A DNA stretch of 64,000 nucleotides. Source: Verrucomicrobiaceae bacterium UBA2429 (lineage in GTDB: Bacteria; Verrucomicrobiota; Verrucomicrobiia; Verrucomicrobiales; Verrucomicrobiaceae). The position numbers were made by a program, and so were the translations under genes. Below the pieces are notes generated by a model. That model made no database searches and was not told the origin of the DNA. It saw nothing but the letters and a program-made list of their open reading frames with translations. Positions 18,526-26,276 of the stretch are shown in pieces. The stretch is from the NCBI GenBank assembly GCA_002343505.1, contig DDQZ01000024.1:62404-126403 (forward strand), in the 5' to 3' direction. Position 1 is the stretch's first letter, and each line of letters opens with the position of its first letter.

Positions 18526-19057
18526 AGAACTCACCATCCTCCGTGACATCACGGCCCGCTTGGATGCGGCGGGTATCGACTACATGCTCACAGGATCGGT
18601 CGCATTGGCCTGTCATGCCCAGCCGCGAATGACGCGCGACATTGATCTGGTGGTGGCATTTTTCCTCAAGGATGCAGCACGCATCACGGAGGTGCTCGGC
18701 ACCGAATACTACGTATCACCTGAGGCGGCGCGAGAGGCGGTGCTGCACCAGAGCAGCTTCAATGCGATCCATGAGGCTACTTTGATCAAAGTGGACTTCT
18801 TGGTGCGGAAGCGGGCGGACTATCGCCTGCATGAGTTTACCCGGCGGGTGCGGCTGAAACTGGCGGATTTTGAACTGTGGGTGGTGAGCAAGGAGGATCT
18901 CATCCTCTCCAAGCTGGAATGGGCGCGGGAGTCGCACTCGGAGCGGCAGCTCGCAGATGTGGAGAACCTGATTGCCAGCGGCTGTGATGAGGCGTATCTC
19001 CGCACATGGTCAGCCGCATTGAACCTGACAGATATGCTGACACGGGTTTTGCCGTGA
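18518..19057 (+). CDS. Nucleotidyltransferase-fold protein, possible toxin-like partner of a two-gene module
   Basis: The 179-residue protein has the Pol-beta-type nucleotidyltransferase signature: GIDYMLTGSVALACHAQPRM followed by TRDIDLVV (Gly-Ser then a D-x-D metal pair), then IHEATLIKVDFLV with the third acidic residue, and a helical C-terminal half (SKEDLILSKLEWARESHSERQLADVENLI). This pattern fits the DUF6036/AbiEii-related group. It is followed by a small helical protein whose GTG start overlaps its stop (GTGA), so the two are translationally coupled. Comparable pairs include toxin-antitoxin modules, but no activity can be read from the sequence alone. Confidence 0.75.
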   Translation: MTEELTILRDITARLDAAGIDYMLTGSVALACHAQPRMTRDIDLVVAFFLKDAARITEVLGTEYYVSPEAAREAVLHQSSFNAIHEATLIKVDFLVRKRADYRLHEFTRRVRLKLADFELWVVSKEDLILSKLEWARESHSERQLADVENLIASGCDEAYLRTWSAALNLTDMLTRVLP

Positions 19058-19266
19058 AAGACACGCCGCCGGAGATCAACCGGCGGCTCTTTGACGCCAT
19101 GATGCGGAAGACGCCCGCAGAGCGACTGATGATGAGCCTAGACATGATGGCGACGGCCCGGGAACTGGTCATGCAGGGCATTCTGCGTGAAGCCGGCGAG
19201 GCCACAGCTATCGAACTCCAGCGCCGGGCCTTTCAACGGCTGCATGGTGTGCCTTGCCCGTGGTGA
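19054..19266 (+). CDS. Small helical partner protein of the nucleotidyltransferase
   Basis: Starting at GTG 19054, which overlaps the upstream stop by four bases, the product is 70 residues: VKDTPPEINRRLFDAMMRKT, then PAERLMMSLDMMATARELVM and REAGEATAIELQRRAFQRLHG. It is wholly helical in pattern, with no signal peptide. A MRKTPAERLMM-like core followed by ...RRAFxRLHG is a pattern I associate with small proteins encoded next to DUF6036-type nucleotidyltransferases. It could serve as the antitoxin-like or scaffolding half of the pair. The frame also extends upstream to 19006, but that part lies inside the neighbour gene in another frame. Confidence 0.65.
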   Translation: MKDTPPEINRRLFDAMMRKTPAERLMMSLDMMATARELVMQGILREAGEATAIELQRRAFQRLHGVPCPW

Positions 19267-19615
19267 ATCATGGCACACCAGTGATCTAGTCGAAGTGGTC
19301 GATCTCGGCCGGTTCAATGATGGCACCGTCCCCTTCTATCCCGTGGACCGTGTGCCGCTCTGGCCGAGGGACTGAAGCTGGATTATGGGCAGCGCCTCAA
19401 AGGGATTTCGAGACTTCTGCATTCGCCGATGCTATAGGACGGTCAGCAGTGAAGTGCGCCGTTGGACTTGTTGCTTTTCGTGATCTAGCCATATGCGTAG
19501 CTTGAACATTGTCTTTGGAAATCAGGTTTTCCAGCCGCTTCCAATGTAAGTCGAACCAGTTTTCTCGGAAACGGTGCCTCCACCGCCGAGATGAATGGTT
19601 GGCACGTAAAGCCCA
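19267..19615. other. Intergenic stretch without a convincing gene
   Basis: Between the small partner gene and the convergent PQQ-like gene lie about 350 bases with short open frames only. One plus-strand reading (LVEVVDLGRFNDGTVPFYPVD) looks protein-like but has no start and no known family. I see no tRNA-like fold or strong terminator. Confidence 0.4.
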
Positions 19616-21163
19616 TCACTTCTCGCCAATACAGATGACTTCCTTCATCGTATGCATCCAGAGTCGTCCATTGGCGCTGCTGAAGGATGCCAGCGTCCAG
19701 GTCTCGCCTGCGGGGCCGAGGTCGTTCACGGCGATGAGGGCGCTTTGATCGAGCGTCTCAGCAAAAGCGTCGATCACATAGACGGTGCCGTTCATGAGGG
19801 GGATGAAGAGGTGTCGATTGACGAGGATCGGGCTCGCGGCGGAAACATGGCCCCAGCCCGTGCCCTTGGCGCGTTTGTCGAGTGCGATGTCAATGCCGCG
19901 CGAGTTCTTCGTGTCGTTCGGGAGCGCCTCTTTGATGTCCCAGATTCGTTTGGGCTCCGGTCCAGCGACAAGCTGCGCCGGCACGCGCAGGTATTCAGTC
20001 GCGCCGGTTTCAATGTTCACGCGGCCGATGGCGGTGATGTCGTGCGCGAGGAAGTAGTGCCAGTCGCCGACGACGATGTTGGTTTGATTCGTCAGCGGCA
20101 TGCGCTTGCCGCCTTTGATGGCGATGCCTGTCTCGCGTTTGCCGGTCTGCGCATCGGTGATGTCCACATTTTCGGTGACGTTTTGAGTCCGCAGGATCTC
20201 ACCGGTCGCGCTATCGAGCACGAGGTGGCTGGTGCCTTGGAACCAAAACACGTTCTTCGCATTCCAGTGCGAATTGTAGGAGCTGTCGCCCTTGACCTCG
20301 CGGCTCCAGAGCGTCTTGCCGGAGTCGAGCAGGGTCAAACTCACGCCATAAGGCTCTTCCAAAGGCCCATGACCGCCGCCACGACCATGCACGATGGCCC
20401 AGCGTCCGTCCGGCAACTGCCCGGCCATGGGCGTGTTGTGGACGCAGGTTCCTGCTTCTTCGATCCACACGACTTTGCCGGTCTTCTTGTCAATCGCGTG
20501 CAGGTAGGTCCAGACATCACGCGGCTCGATTCCTTCTGGCACGGGCTTGTGCCGCTCCAGTTTCTGCGCGGCCTCTTTGTTACGCACTTCGACGGTGATG
20601 ATCTTGTCGCCGACGAGGATCGGTTCGCATTCGCGGTTCGTGTGACGAGTGCGCGGGCGGAACTCGCGGAGCCAGACCGGTTTGCCGTCGAAATCAAAGC
20701 AGCCCATCGAACCGCAGCGATTGAAGAACCAGACGTGCTCGCCGTCGGCGATCGGCGCAAACACCGTCGCATCGCTGAAAATCCCTGCCGTTTGAACCGG
20801 GTCCGTGCCGGGAAGATCGACTTTCCAAAGAATCGAGCCCGTGTTCGCATCCAGGCAGTAGCCGACGATGTTGGGTTCCAGCCGGTCGCTCGTTTCATCC
20901 ATCGGGCGATGCGTCGTCACGAATGCGCGATCCCCCCAGATCGTCACCGCGCTCTGCCCGCCTTCCGGCAAAGTGGTGCGCCAAAGGATGTTCTTGCCGC
21001 CAACGACCGACCATTCCAGCGGCGGATCGGCTCCGTCTGCTTTCCAATTCAGGTTCGGCCCGGACGCCTGCGGCCAGTTTTGAGCGCAGACCGTGGTCGC
21101 CAGGGCGAAGGAGCAAAGAGCGACCCCCGCAGCCGCAATGAGGGCAAAACGGTGACGGCTCAC
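19616..21163 (-). CDS. Exported PQQ-like beta-propeller protein
   Basis: The protein is about 515 residues from GTG 21163 (VSRHRFALIAAAGVALCSFALATTVCA), chosen because a signal peptide follows at once; the same frame stays open to 21322, and an ATG at 21244 is the alternative. The mature part starts NWPQASGPNLNWKADG and has repeated propeller blades with YCLDANTGSILWKVDLPG, LVLDSATGEILRTQ and VYVIDAFAETLDQSALIAVN. The W-rich blade ends of PQQ_2-type repeats are clear. Many such PVC proteins lack PQQ chemistry and may be structural or binding propellers. It reads towards the nucleotidyltransferase module and lies next to a broken regulator, at the left side of the accessory region. Confidence 0.8.
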   Translation of the reverse strand: MSRHRFALIAAAGVALCSFALATTVCAQNWPQASGPNLNWKADGADPPLEWSVVGGKNILWRTTLPEGGQSAVTIWGDRAFVTTHRPMDETSDRLEPNIVGYCLDANTGSILWKVDLPGTDPVQTAGIFSDATVFAPIADGEHVWFFNRCGSMGCFDFDGKPVWLREFRPRTRHTNRECEPILVGDKIITVEVRNKEAAQKLERHKPVPEGIEPRDVWTYLHAIDKKTGKVVWIEEAGTCVHNTPMAGQLPDGRWAIVHGRGGGHGPLEEPYGVSLTLLDSGKTLWSREVKGDSSYNSHWNAKNVFWFQGTSHLVLDSATGEILRTQNVTENVDITDAQTGKRETGIAIKGGKRMPLTNQTNIVVGDWHYFLAHDITAIGRVNIETGATEYLRVPAQLVAGPEPKRIWDIKEALPNDTKNSRGIDIALDKRAKGTGWGHVSAASPILVNRHLFIPLMNGTVYVIDAFAETLDQSALIAVNDLGPAGETWTLASFSSANGRLWMHTMKEVICIGEK

Positions 21164-21194
21164 GCGAGAAAATGGGTTCGATTCAGGGCAGTGC

Positions 21195-21537
21195 TCATGG
21201 GGAAATTGGGATCGCTTGGCGCGAAACGCCCCAAACCAGCACATCTTCACCTTCTTTGGCGGGATCCTGAGCCTGAACAGACGCGTGATCGTAGGCCGCG
21301 AGTTCTCCCCTCTGCAGCGCATTGGTCAGTTCGTCGAGCTTGTTGAGCACATCCCGCATGGTGACTGGCTTTGCCACGTTCGAAATTGCCGATGTATTCC
21401 CGGCTGACGCCGCTTTCACGAGCGAGGGCAAATTTACTCAGCCCACAGCGTTCCCGGAGGACCTGCAAGAGCCTCGGGAGCCGAGCGCGGATGCGCTCGG
21501 CGTAATCGTGGGCGTCGTGGGTGTCATTTCCGGGCAT
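21195..21537 (-). pseudogene. Frameshifted XRE-type helix-turn-helix regulator
   Basis: The N-terminal part, from ATG 21537, reads LLQVLRERCGLSKFALARES then GVSREYIGNFERG, a good XRE helix-turn-helix. Near 21365-21385 the frame breaks: the sensible continuation KPVTMRDVLNKLDELTNALQ is in a different frame and runs on to a stop at 21195 (VLVWGVSRQAIPISP). A single indel explains it. The gene lies at the edge of the metal-efflux genes, the only DNA-binding protein seen there, and is probably inactive. A short functional N-terminal product is less likely. Confidence 0.65.
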
Positions 21538-21558
21538 GACGGGCCATGGGTTTCGATC

Positions 21559-21996
21559 TCAATGATCGGCGCAGGTGCAGGCGTATTCGGGGTTGCTGCA
21601 CCCTTTGCAGGTGTAGAGGAGGAGCTTGATGCGGAAGTTTTTCTTTTTGGCATCAGGGGCGGCTTGAGCCTGGACGACGACTTGATATCCTTCGCCATCA
21701 GGGAGCTTGGTGGTGGAGACCAGTTTGCCGTCTTTGACCTCGAAGACCAGTTTGGCCTTGCCGCTGGAGGCTTCAGCAGTGGCGGTAATGACTTCGGTGG
21801 TGGCGGGCTGGGCTTTCAGTGCGGCGTCATAGACGGCGATGCTGATGCTGCGGTCTTTTTCGACGAAGAACTCGGCTTGCTTGACGCCGAGGTCGAGGAT
21901 GAGGCCTTTGCGCGGGCCGGCTTTGACTTTGGCATCCGCAAACGCGGACGTGGTGGCGAGTGCGGCGATGATGAGGATGTTGAGCAGTGTTTTCAT
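21559..21996 (-). CDS. Small exported protein with C-terminal C-x2-C-x6-C-x-C tail, copy A
   Basis: The 145-residue protein has a signal peptide (MKTLLNILIIAALATTSAFA), then KVKAGPRKGLILDLGVKQ and EFFVEKDRSISIAVYD, a beta-sandwich-like domain recalling the GPxGG domain found near metal-efflux adaptors. The C-terminus reads LYTCKGCSNPEYACTCADH, four cysteines in C-x2-C-x6-C-x-C, a likely soft-metal site. Two paralogues lie at 26331 and 33885; the first 76 residues differ from the 33885 copy at only three positions, while the C-terminal halves differ more. It stands in the neighbourhood of the P-type ATPase. A periplasmic metallochaperone or sequestering role is inference. I know no name for this family. 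Confidence 0.75.
   Translation of the reverse strand: MKTLLNILIIAALATTSAFADAKVKAGPRKGLILDLGVKQAEFFVEKDRSISIAVYDAALKAQPATTEVITATAEASSGKAKLVFEVKDGKLVSTTKLPDGEGYQVVVQAQAAPDAKKKNFRIKLLLYTCKGCSNPEYACTCADH
21776..21996. repeat. Near-identical duplicate of 34099-34319
   Basis: Aligned without gaps to 34099-34319, this 221-base segment shows about 11 mismatches by eye. It covers the 5' half of the two Cys-tail paralogue genes, and weaker similarity extends a few bases beyond the start codons. It indicates a recent duplication or gene conversion of the N-terminal half. Confidence 0.85.
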
Positions 21997-22189
21997 GGTG
22001 GGTTTGTTGCCAGCTTGCAGCCGAGATTCTCGTTCAAGGAATGCAACTCCACTCCCCCAAACAAACCCCTCTGGTTTTCTGCAAAATATCTCACGCGGTT
22101 GAATAGTGCGGCGCGAGCACCGTCGGAGTCCGCACTGCTTGCGTTCAAATTTTCCAGGCAGTCATTCAACCCGTCAAAAACAACATGCT

Positions 22190-22426
22190 ATGAAGTCACT
22201 CAGGAACCTCTCACGCACGGCCACCGTCACGGGTGCTGTGCTCGCTCTGACGCTTGTCGCTGCTTTTGCCATGCCTGCACAGGCTGCTTTTGTGGCCGAC
22301 AAGGCCGCGTCCACCGCACGCGCTGCGGTCATGCACCTGTGCCAGCGCTTCTGCGGCAATCATCACCATCACCACGGCCATCAATGGTGCGGTCATGGTG
22401 AGGATTACTGGTGTCCTGGGCATTGA
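22190..22426 (+). CDS. Small exported His/Cys-rich protein
   Basis: From ATG 22190 the product is 78 residues: a signal peptide (MKSLRNLSRTATVTGAVLAL then TLVAAFAMPAQA) and a short mature part ending in MHLCQRFCGNHHHHHGHQWC and GHGEDYWCPGH. Four Cys and nine His within about 30 residues make a metal-binding tail likely. It is transcribed opposite to the surrounding efflux genes and is convergent with the ATPase-linked gene at 22435; the two share a hairpin that contains both stop codons. A TTGAATAG element lies 84 bases upstream at 22099, and a similar TGAATAG precedes the His-rich gene at 24903. Function is unknown; metal buffering is inference. Confidence 0.65.
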   Translation: MKSLRNLSRTATVTGAVLALTLVAAFAMPAQAAFVADKAASTARAAVMHLCQRFCGNHHHHHGHQWCGHGEDYWCPGH

Positions 22427-22441
22427 GCTTCGGCTCAATGC
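22420..22441. terminator. UUCG-loop hairpin shared by two convergent genes
   Basis: GCATTGAGC (22420-22428) and GCTCAATGC (22433-22441) form a perfect 9-bp stem around TTCG. The stem includes the stop codon of the plus-strand gene (22424-22426) and of the minus-strand gene (22435-22437), so it can end transcription from both sides. T-runs after it are weak. Confidence 0.6.
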
Positions 22442-22821
22442 TTGCCTTCGCTTTTCTCCATCACTTTCATGAAGTGCGCACCGTCTTCGGGGGACATCAG
22501 GCGGCTGATGTCCTCATGATGACGGTGTTTTTCGTCTTTGCTGCGTGTGGGCTTGATGCTGAAAGGGCTGCCGTTGCCGTGGAAGTCGAGTTCGATCTGC
22601 TTGATGCGCTCTGCCTGCTCGTCGTTGATGTGGTAGGTGGTCTTCCATCCTTCGACGGTTTTGGCAATGGAGGCGGTCTGCTGGCTGATGGAGGAAAAGT
22701 GCAGAACTAGAGCCGGAACTGCGAGGAGCAGGGTCGGAACGCCGATGAGCATGGCTTTGTCACGCGGGGCCAGAGTGGTCGGCGCGGTGGCGGCTTTCTT
22801 TTTGGACAATCGTTTGCTCAC
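22435..22821 (-). CDS. Membrane-anchored periplasmic helical protein, metal-resistance (CnrX/Spy-like) type
   Basis: The 128-residue protein starts at GTG 22821, overlapping the ATPase stop as GTGA, so it is translationally coupled to the pump. After a Lys-rich cytoplasmic start (MSKRLSKKKA) there is one membrane helix (MLIGVPTLLLAVPALVLHF) and a helical periplasmic part with HINDEQAERIKQIELDF, EKHRHHEDISRLMSPEDGAHF and a final SEGKH. This layout, with an LT/ND-x-EQ helix start, two short helices and His-rich turns, recalls heavy-metal-resistance proteins such as CnrX, ZraP and Spy. It might sense or bind the pumped metal in the periplasm. No sigma factor or kinase partner is nearby, so the family assignment is tentative. 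Confidence 0.55.
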   Translation of the reverse strand: MSKRLSKKKAATAPTTLAPRDKAMLIGVPTLLLAVPALVLHFSSISQQTASIAKTVEGWKTTYHINDEQAERIKQIELDFHGNGSPFSIKPTRSKDEKHRHHEDISRLMSPEDGAHFMKVMEKSEGKH

Positions 22822-24797
22822 AAATCACGCGGGTTGAGGTTTGTCGCGCCGCTGAGCAGCCGAAGCGCGTTCATGATGACAAGCAGAGTCGCGCCCGTGT
22901 CCGCCAGGATGGCGAGCCACAGGCTGGTGTGGCCGGTGAAGGCGAGGATGAGGAAGATGGCCTTTACGACGAGGGCGAAGGTGACGTTGAACTGGATGAT
23001 GCGCAGGGTGCGGCGTCCGAGCGCGATGGCTTCGGCCACGCGGGTGAGGTCGTCTTTCATCAAAGCCATGTCGGCGGTTTCGATGGCGGTGTCGCTGCCG
23101 ATGGCTCCCATGGCGATGCCGACGCTGGCGAGGGCGAGCGCGGGGGCGTCATTCACGCCGTCGCCGATCATGCCGACGTAATGATGCTCGGCCATGAGTC
23201 GGCGGATGTGCTCGATCTTTTGTTCGGGCATGAGGTCGCCGTGGGCTTCGTCAATGCCTGCGCTGCGGGCGATGGCATCGACGGTGCGCTGATTGTCACC
23301 GCTGAGCATGACGACTTTTTCAATGCCTGCGTCGTGCAGCAGAGTGAGGGCGTTGGAAACCTCGGGCCTCATGGTGTCGCCGATGCTGAGGATGGCGAGC
23401 ACTTCGCCCTTGCAGCCTTCGTGCGGCGTGTGGCCGAGAATGGCGAGGGACTGGCCTTTGCTTTCGATCTCGGCGAGCTTCGCTTCGATCTCCGGGCTGC
23501 ACAGGCCGAGTTCGTGAGCCATCTTGTGATTGCCGATGAAGTGCGGGTGACCTGCGATGATGGCGGTGGCTCCGCGTCCGGTGACGGATTGATACTGGGT
23601 GGATTCGCTCCAGGTGATGCCCTTGGCCTGCGCGGCGGCGACGACTGCTTTTGCCAGTGGATGCTCGGAGTGCGCATCAATCGCGGCTGCACGACGCATG
23701 ATTTCTTCCTCCGTGATGTCACCGATGGGGATGACGCCGGTGACTTGCGGCCTGCCCTGCGTGATGGTGCCGGTCTTGTCCACGGCAAGGGCACGGAGTT
23801 TGCCGACGGCCTCAAGATACGCACCGCCTTTGATGAGCACGCCGCGCCGTGCGAGGGCGGTGAGGCCGGAGACGATTGAAACGGGCGTGGCAATGACGAG
23901 CGCACAGGGACAGGCGATGACGAGCAGCACGAGCGCTCGATACGTCCACCCCGACCACGCACCGCCCGTGAGCAGTGGCGGCAGCAGGGCAACCAGAAGC
24001 GCGACAACAAACACAGCAGGCGTGTAGATGGCTGCGAACTTGTCCACGAAGCGCTGCGTGGGTGCTTTCTGCTCCTCGGCTTCTTCGACGAGCTTGATGA
24101 TGCGGGCGAGCGTGGAGTCGCTGGCGGCTTTGGTGACGCGGACAGTGAGCGAGCCTTCGCCATTGATGGTGCCTGCGAAGACGGTGTCGCCGGGTTTCTT
24201 TTCGACTGGCACGGACTCGCCCGTGATGGGGGCTTGATTCACGGCGGAGTCACCGGTGATGACGACGCCATCGAGCGGGACGCTGCTGCCGCTGCGCACG
24301 CTTATCTCCGCGCCCACGGGCACGTCTGCCACGGGCACTTCTTGGGAAGCACCATCAGCGCCGCGCACCAGCGCGGTCTGTGGCGTGAGTTTCAAGAGTG
24401 AGGCAATGGCACGCCGCGCTCTGCCGACGCTCCAGGACTCCAGCAGTTCTGAAAGCGCGAAAAGAAAGACCACGGCGGCACCTTCCGCACCTTCACCGAC
24501 GAGCCATGCGCCCGTGACGGCCACGGTCATGAGGACGTTCATGTCGAGCCGTGCTTTTTGCAGCGCTTTGAAGGCCGCAGGAAAAACCAGCAGTCCTCCT
24601 GCCAGTGTGGCGAGCGCAAAGCAGCTCGTGTGCAACAGCGGCGGGCCGAGCTTGAGCCATTGCAGCAACATTCCGCTGCCAAGCAAGGCACCGGAGCCGA
24701 TGACGAGCGCATTGCGTGGCAGCGGCGTGTCATCATGTCCGTGCTCGCAGGAGCCGCAGGACTTGGATTCGGAGGCGTGGTGGTCTTCGGTGCTCAT
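22818..24797 (-). CDS. Heavy-metal P1B-type ATPase, zinc/cadmium/lead-export type
   Basis: The 659-residue protein has all P1B landmarks: TGES phosphatase loop, the membrane CPC motif in VIACPCALVIATP (near 298-300), the phosphorylation site DKTGT (near 340), SEHPLA with the HP of the nucleotide domain, and GDGVNDAPAL (near 540). The last helices carry LAILADTGATLLVIMNALRLL, whose Asp fits the zinc/cadmium/lead subgroup. There is no folded N-terminal metal domain; a Cys/His-rich tail (HHASESKSCGSCEHGHDD) replaces it. It should export divalent soft metal from the cytoplasm. It is coupled to the 22435 gene and divergent from the His-rich gene at 24903; the roughly 105 bases between probably hold both promoters. 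Confidence 0.93.
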   Translation of the reverse strand: MSTEDHHASESKSCGSCEHGHDDTPLPRNALVIGSGALLGSGMLLQWLKLGPPLLHTSCFALATLAGGLLVFPAAFKALQKARLDMNVLMTVAVTGAWLVGEGAEGAAVVFLFALSELLESWSVGRARRAIASLLKLTPQTALVRGADGASQEVPVADVPVGAEISVRSGSSVPLDGVVITGDSAVNQAPITGESVPVEKKPGDTVFAGTINGEGSLTVRVTKAASDSTLARIIKLVEEAEEQKAPTQRFVDKFAAIYTPAVFVVALLVALLPPLLTGGAWSGWTYRALVLLVIACPCALVIATPVSIVSGLTALARRGVLIKGGAYLEAVGKLRALAVDKTGTITQGRPQVTGVIPIGDITEEEIMRRAAAIDAHSEHPLAKAVVAAAQAKGITWSESTQYQSVTGRGATAIIAGHPHFIGNHKMAHELGLCSPEIEAKLAEIESKGQSLAILGHTPHEGCKGEVLAILSIGDTMRPEVSNALTLLHDAGIEKVVMLSGDNQRTVDAIARSAGIDEAHGDLMPEQKIEHIRRLMAEHHYVGMIGDGVNDAPALALASVGIAMGAIGSDTAIETADMALMKDDLTRVAEAIALGRRTLRIIQFNVTFALVVKAIFLILAFTGHTSLWLAILADTGATLLVIMNALRLLSGATNLNPRDL

Positions 24798-24902
24798 AAA
24801 TCAAAAGTGTGAAAAAAGTGTGGTGCTGCTGAATAGCCGCATATGCGCCGCGTCTGACTGACACGCCGCTCTTTGGCGGCAACGACTCAAACCCAAATCA
24901 TC

Positions 24903-25265
24903 ATGAAAAAGCTCATCACCCTCCTGGCCGTCACTGCCAGCTTCGCCGTCCTCTCTACTGCTTCTGTGCAAGCGGGAGATCATCATTCCAACCGTTCGAG
25001 TCATGGCAGCGGCCATGGTTCCAACCACAACAGCGGTCATGGCTCCAGCCACGGTAGCGGGCACTACACGCCAAGCCACGGCTCCAGCCACTACACGCCG
25101 AGTCATGGCAGTGGTCACTATTCCGGTCATGGCTCTGGAAGCCACTACACACCGAGTCATGGCAGCGGTCACAGCTCCGGCCATGGTTCCAGTCGCGGCA
25201 GCAGCGGTGGACACATCAGCCTGCCGGGATTCCATTTTGATTTTGGCAGCCGCGGCCGCCATTAA
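24903..25265 (+). CDS. Exported Gly/Ser/His repeat protein
   Basis: From ATG 24903 (MKKLITLLAVTASFAVLSTA, signal peptide) the product is 120 residues. The mature part is almost entirely short repeats of the type SHGSGHGS, HYTPSHGSG and SGHGSS, with about 25 His, and ends in GGHISLPGFHFDFGSRGRH. Low complexity and high His content point to metal (Zn, Cu, Ni) binding in the envelope, but no family is recognised. It is divergent from the zinc-type ATPase gene, so both may respond to the same signal. A strong terminator follows at 25300. Confidence 0.7.
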   Translation: MKKLITLLAVTASFAVLSTASVQAGDHHSNRSSHGSGHGSNHNSGHGSSHGSGHYTPSHGSSHYTPSHGSGHYSGHGSGSHYTPSHGSGHSSGHGSSRGSSGGHISLPGFHFDFGSRGRH

Positions 25266-25299
25266 CAGGGAGTGAACGGGATCGAAAGATTCCACCAAG

Positions 25300-25335
25300 C
25301 CCGCCGGAGAAAGAGAGGACTCCGGCGGGTTTTTT
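25300..25335 (+). terminator. Rho-independent terminator
   Basis: CCCGCCGGAG (25300-25309) pairs perfectly with CTCCGGCGGG (25320-25329), followed by six T. It lies 35 bases after the stop of the His-repeat gene on the plus strand. It also separates that gene from the convergent gene at 25367. Confidence 0.9.
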
Positions 25336-25366
25336 GTGCTTGATGGGAAATGATGATTCATGCGGG

Positions 25367-25915
25367 TCAATCCGTGCCGCCCATGAGTTTCTGGATACTG
25401 GGCGAGCTGTAGGCTTCACCGGCGAGCTTGCCGTCCACAAAGGCTCGCACGCCCCAGGCGTGGTAGCGGACGCCGGTGGCTTCGATGGTCTTTGAGCGTG
25501 CCCGTTTGCCGCTGCCGGTGCGGACTGAATGACGCGGTGTGAAGGTGAAGTTGACGGGCTTGGTCTTGGCGTCGGCCTTTTTGCTTTGGGCCAGCTCCAC
25601 GTTCTCGGTGCCGCTGCCATGCTTGATCACCTTGTCCGAGTCGAGGTTGTCGCCAAAGAAGGCCCATTCGAGCTTCACCGCAGCAGGCTTTTCGAGGTGA
25701 AAGGCGGTGGCGGAGATTTCGAGCCAGCGGCTCTGTACCTCCTGCGGATTGTTGCCTTTGGGGTCGTTGTGCTCGCTCTTGGCGGTCACCTGGAGCTTGA
25801 TGCTGTTGTCAGCGAGCGCCGCTCCGGTGGTGGTGAGCAAGATGCAGATGATGTGGGTGGAAATCCGGCGGAGCGAACTCCGGCGGCGTTGGGTGGATGT
25901 GGTTGGTGTTTTCAT
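25367..25915 (-). CDS. Hypothetical exported protein at the end of pump operon 1
   Basis: Starting at ATG 25915, which overlaps the upstream stop as ATGA, the protein is 182 residues. An Arg-rich start and hydrophobic core (ISTHIICILLTTTGAALA) form a signal peptide. The mature part is beta-rich: LQVTAKSEHNDPKG, RWLEISATAFHLEKPAAVKL, and ATGVRYHAWGVRAFVDGKLAG. I do not recognise a family. Tight coupling to the gene at 25912-26253 and position after the Cys-tail gene suggest an accessory of efflux system 1, but this is only context. Confidence 0.6.
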   Translation of the reverse strand: MKTPTTSTQRRRSSLRRISTHIICILLTTTGAALADNSIKLQVTAKSEHNDPKGNNPQEVQSRWLEISATAFHLEKPAAVKLEWAFFGDNLDSDKVIKHGSGTENVELAQSKKADAKTKPVNFTFTPRHSVRTGSGKRARSKTIEATGVRYHAWGVRAFVDGKLAGEAYSSPSIQKLMGGTD

Positions 25916-26253
25916 GGATGCTTCTTTGATGCCTTGCCTTGAAGCAGCACGATCTGGGTGACGTAATCCGGTCCGATGAGCGGGTTGTGCAGGTTGACCT
26001 GGACTCTCATGCCTGATTTGAGATGCGCGGGCAGAGCTTCCGACTCGTCGTGCCAGAATTTGGCCCATTCGGAGTAAACGAACTGACGCACGGGGCCGCC
26101 ATCATGCGCAAAGGTGATCCAGCGGGTGGAGTGATCGACATTCTGGACGACACCGGTCATGGTGGTGCCTCGCGGGCGTCTGGCCTCGGCGGTCGAGGGA
26201 AGCCAGAAGCTCGCGAGCAGGACGAGAGCGAGAAAGGAAAAGGAGTATTTCAT
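25912..26253 (-). CDS. Small exported protein, possible OB-like fold
   Basis: The 113-residue product from ATG 26253 has a signal peptide (MKYSFSFLALVLLASFWLPSTAEA) and a short beta-rich mature part: TTMTGVVQNVDHSTRWITFA, VYSEWAKFWHDESEALPAHL and SGMRVQVNLHNPLIG. The strand order and the W/H-containing central loop recall small OB-fold periplasmic metal binders such as CusF, but the Met ligands of CusF are not present in the same places, so this is a weak suggestion. Its stop overlaps the next gene's start (ATGA). A strong hairpin (26277-26307) lies before it. Confidence 0.55.
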   Translation of the reverse strand: MKYSFSFLALVLLASFWLPSTAEARRPRGTTMTGVVQNVDHSTRWITFAHDGGPVRQFVYSEWAKFWHDESEALPAHLKSGMRVQVNLHNPLIGPDYVTQIVLLQGKASKKHP

Positions 26254-26276
26254 AGTCGTCGTTTGCCCGCAGCCAG

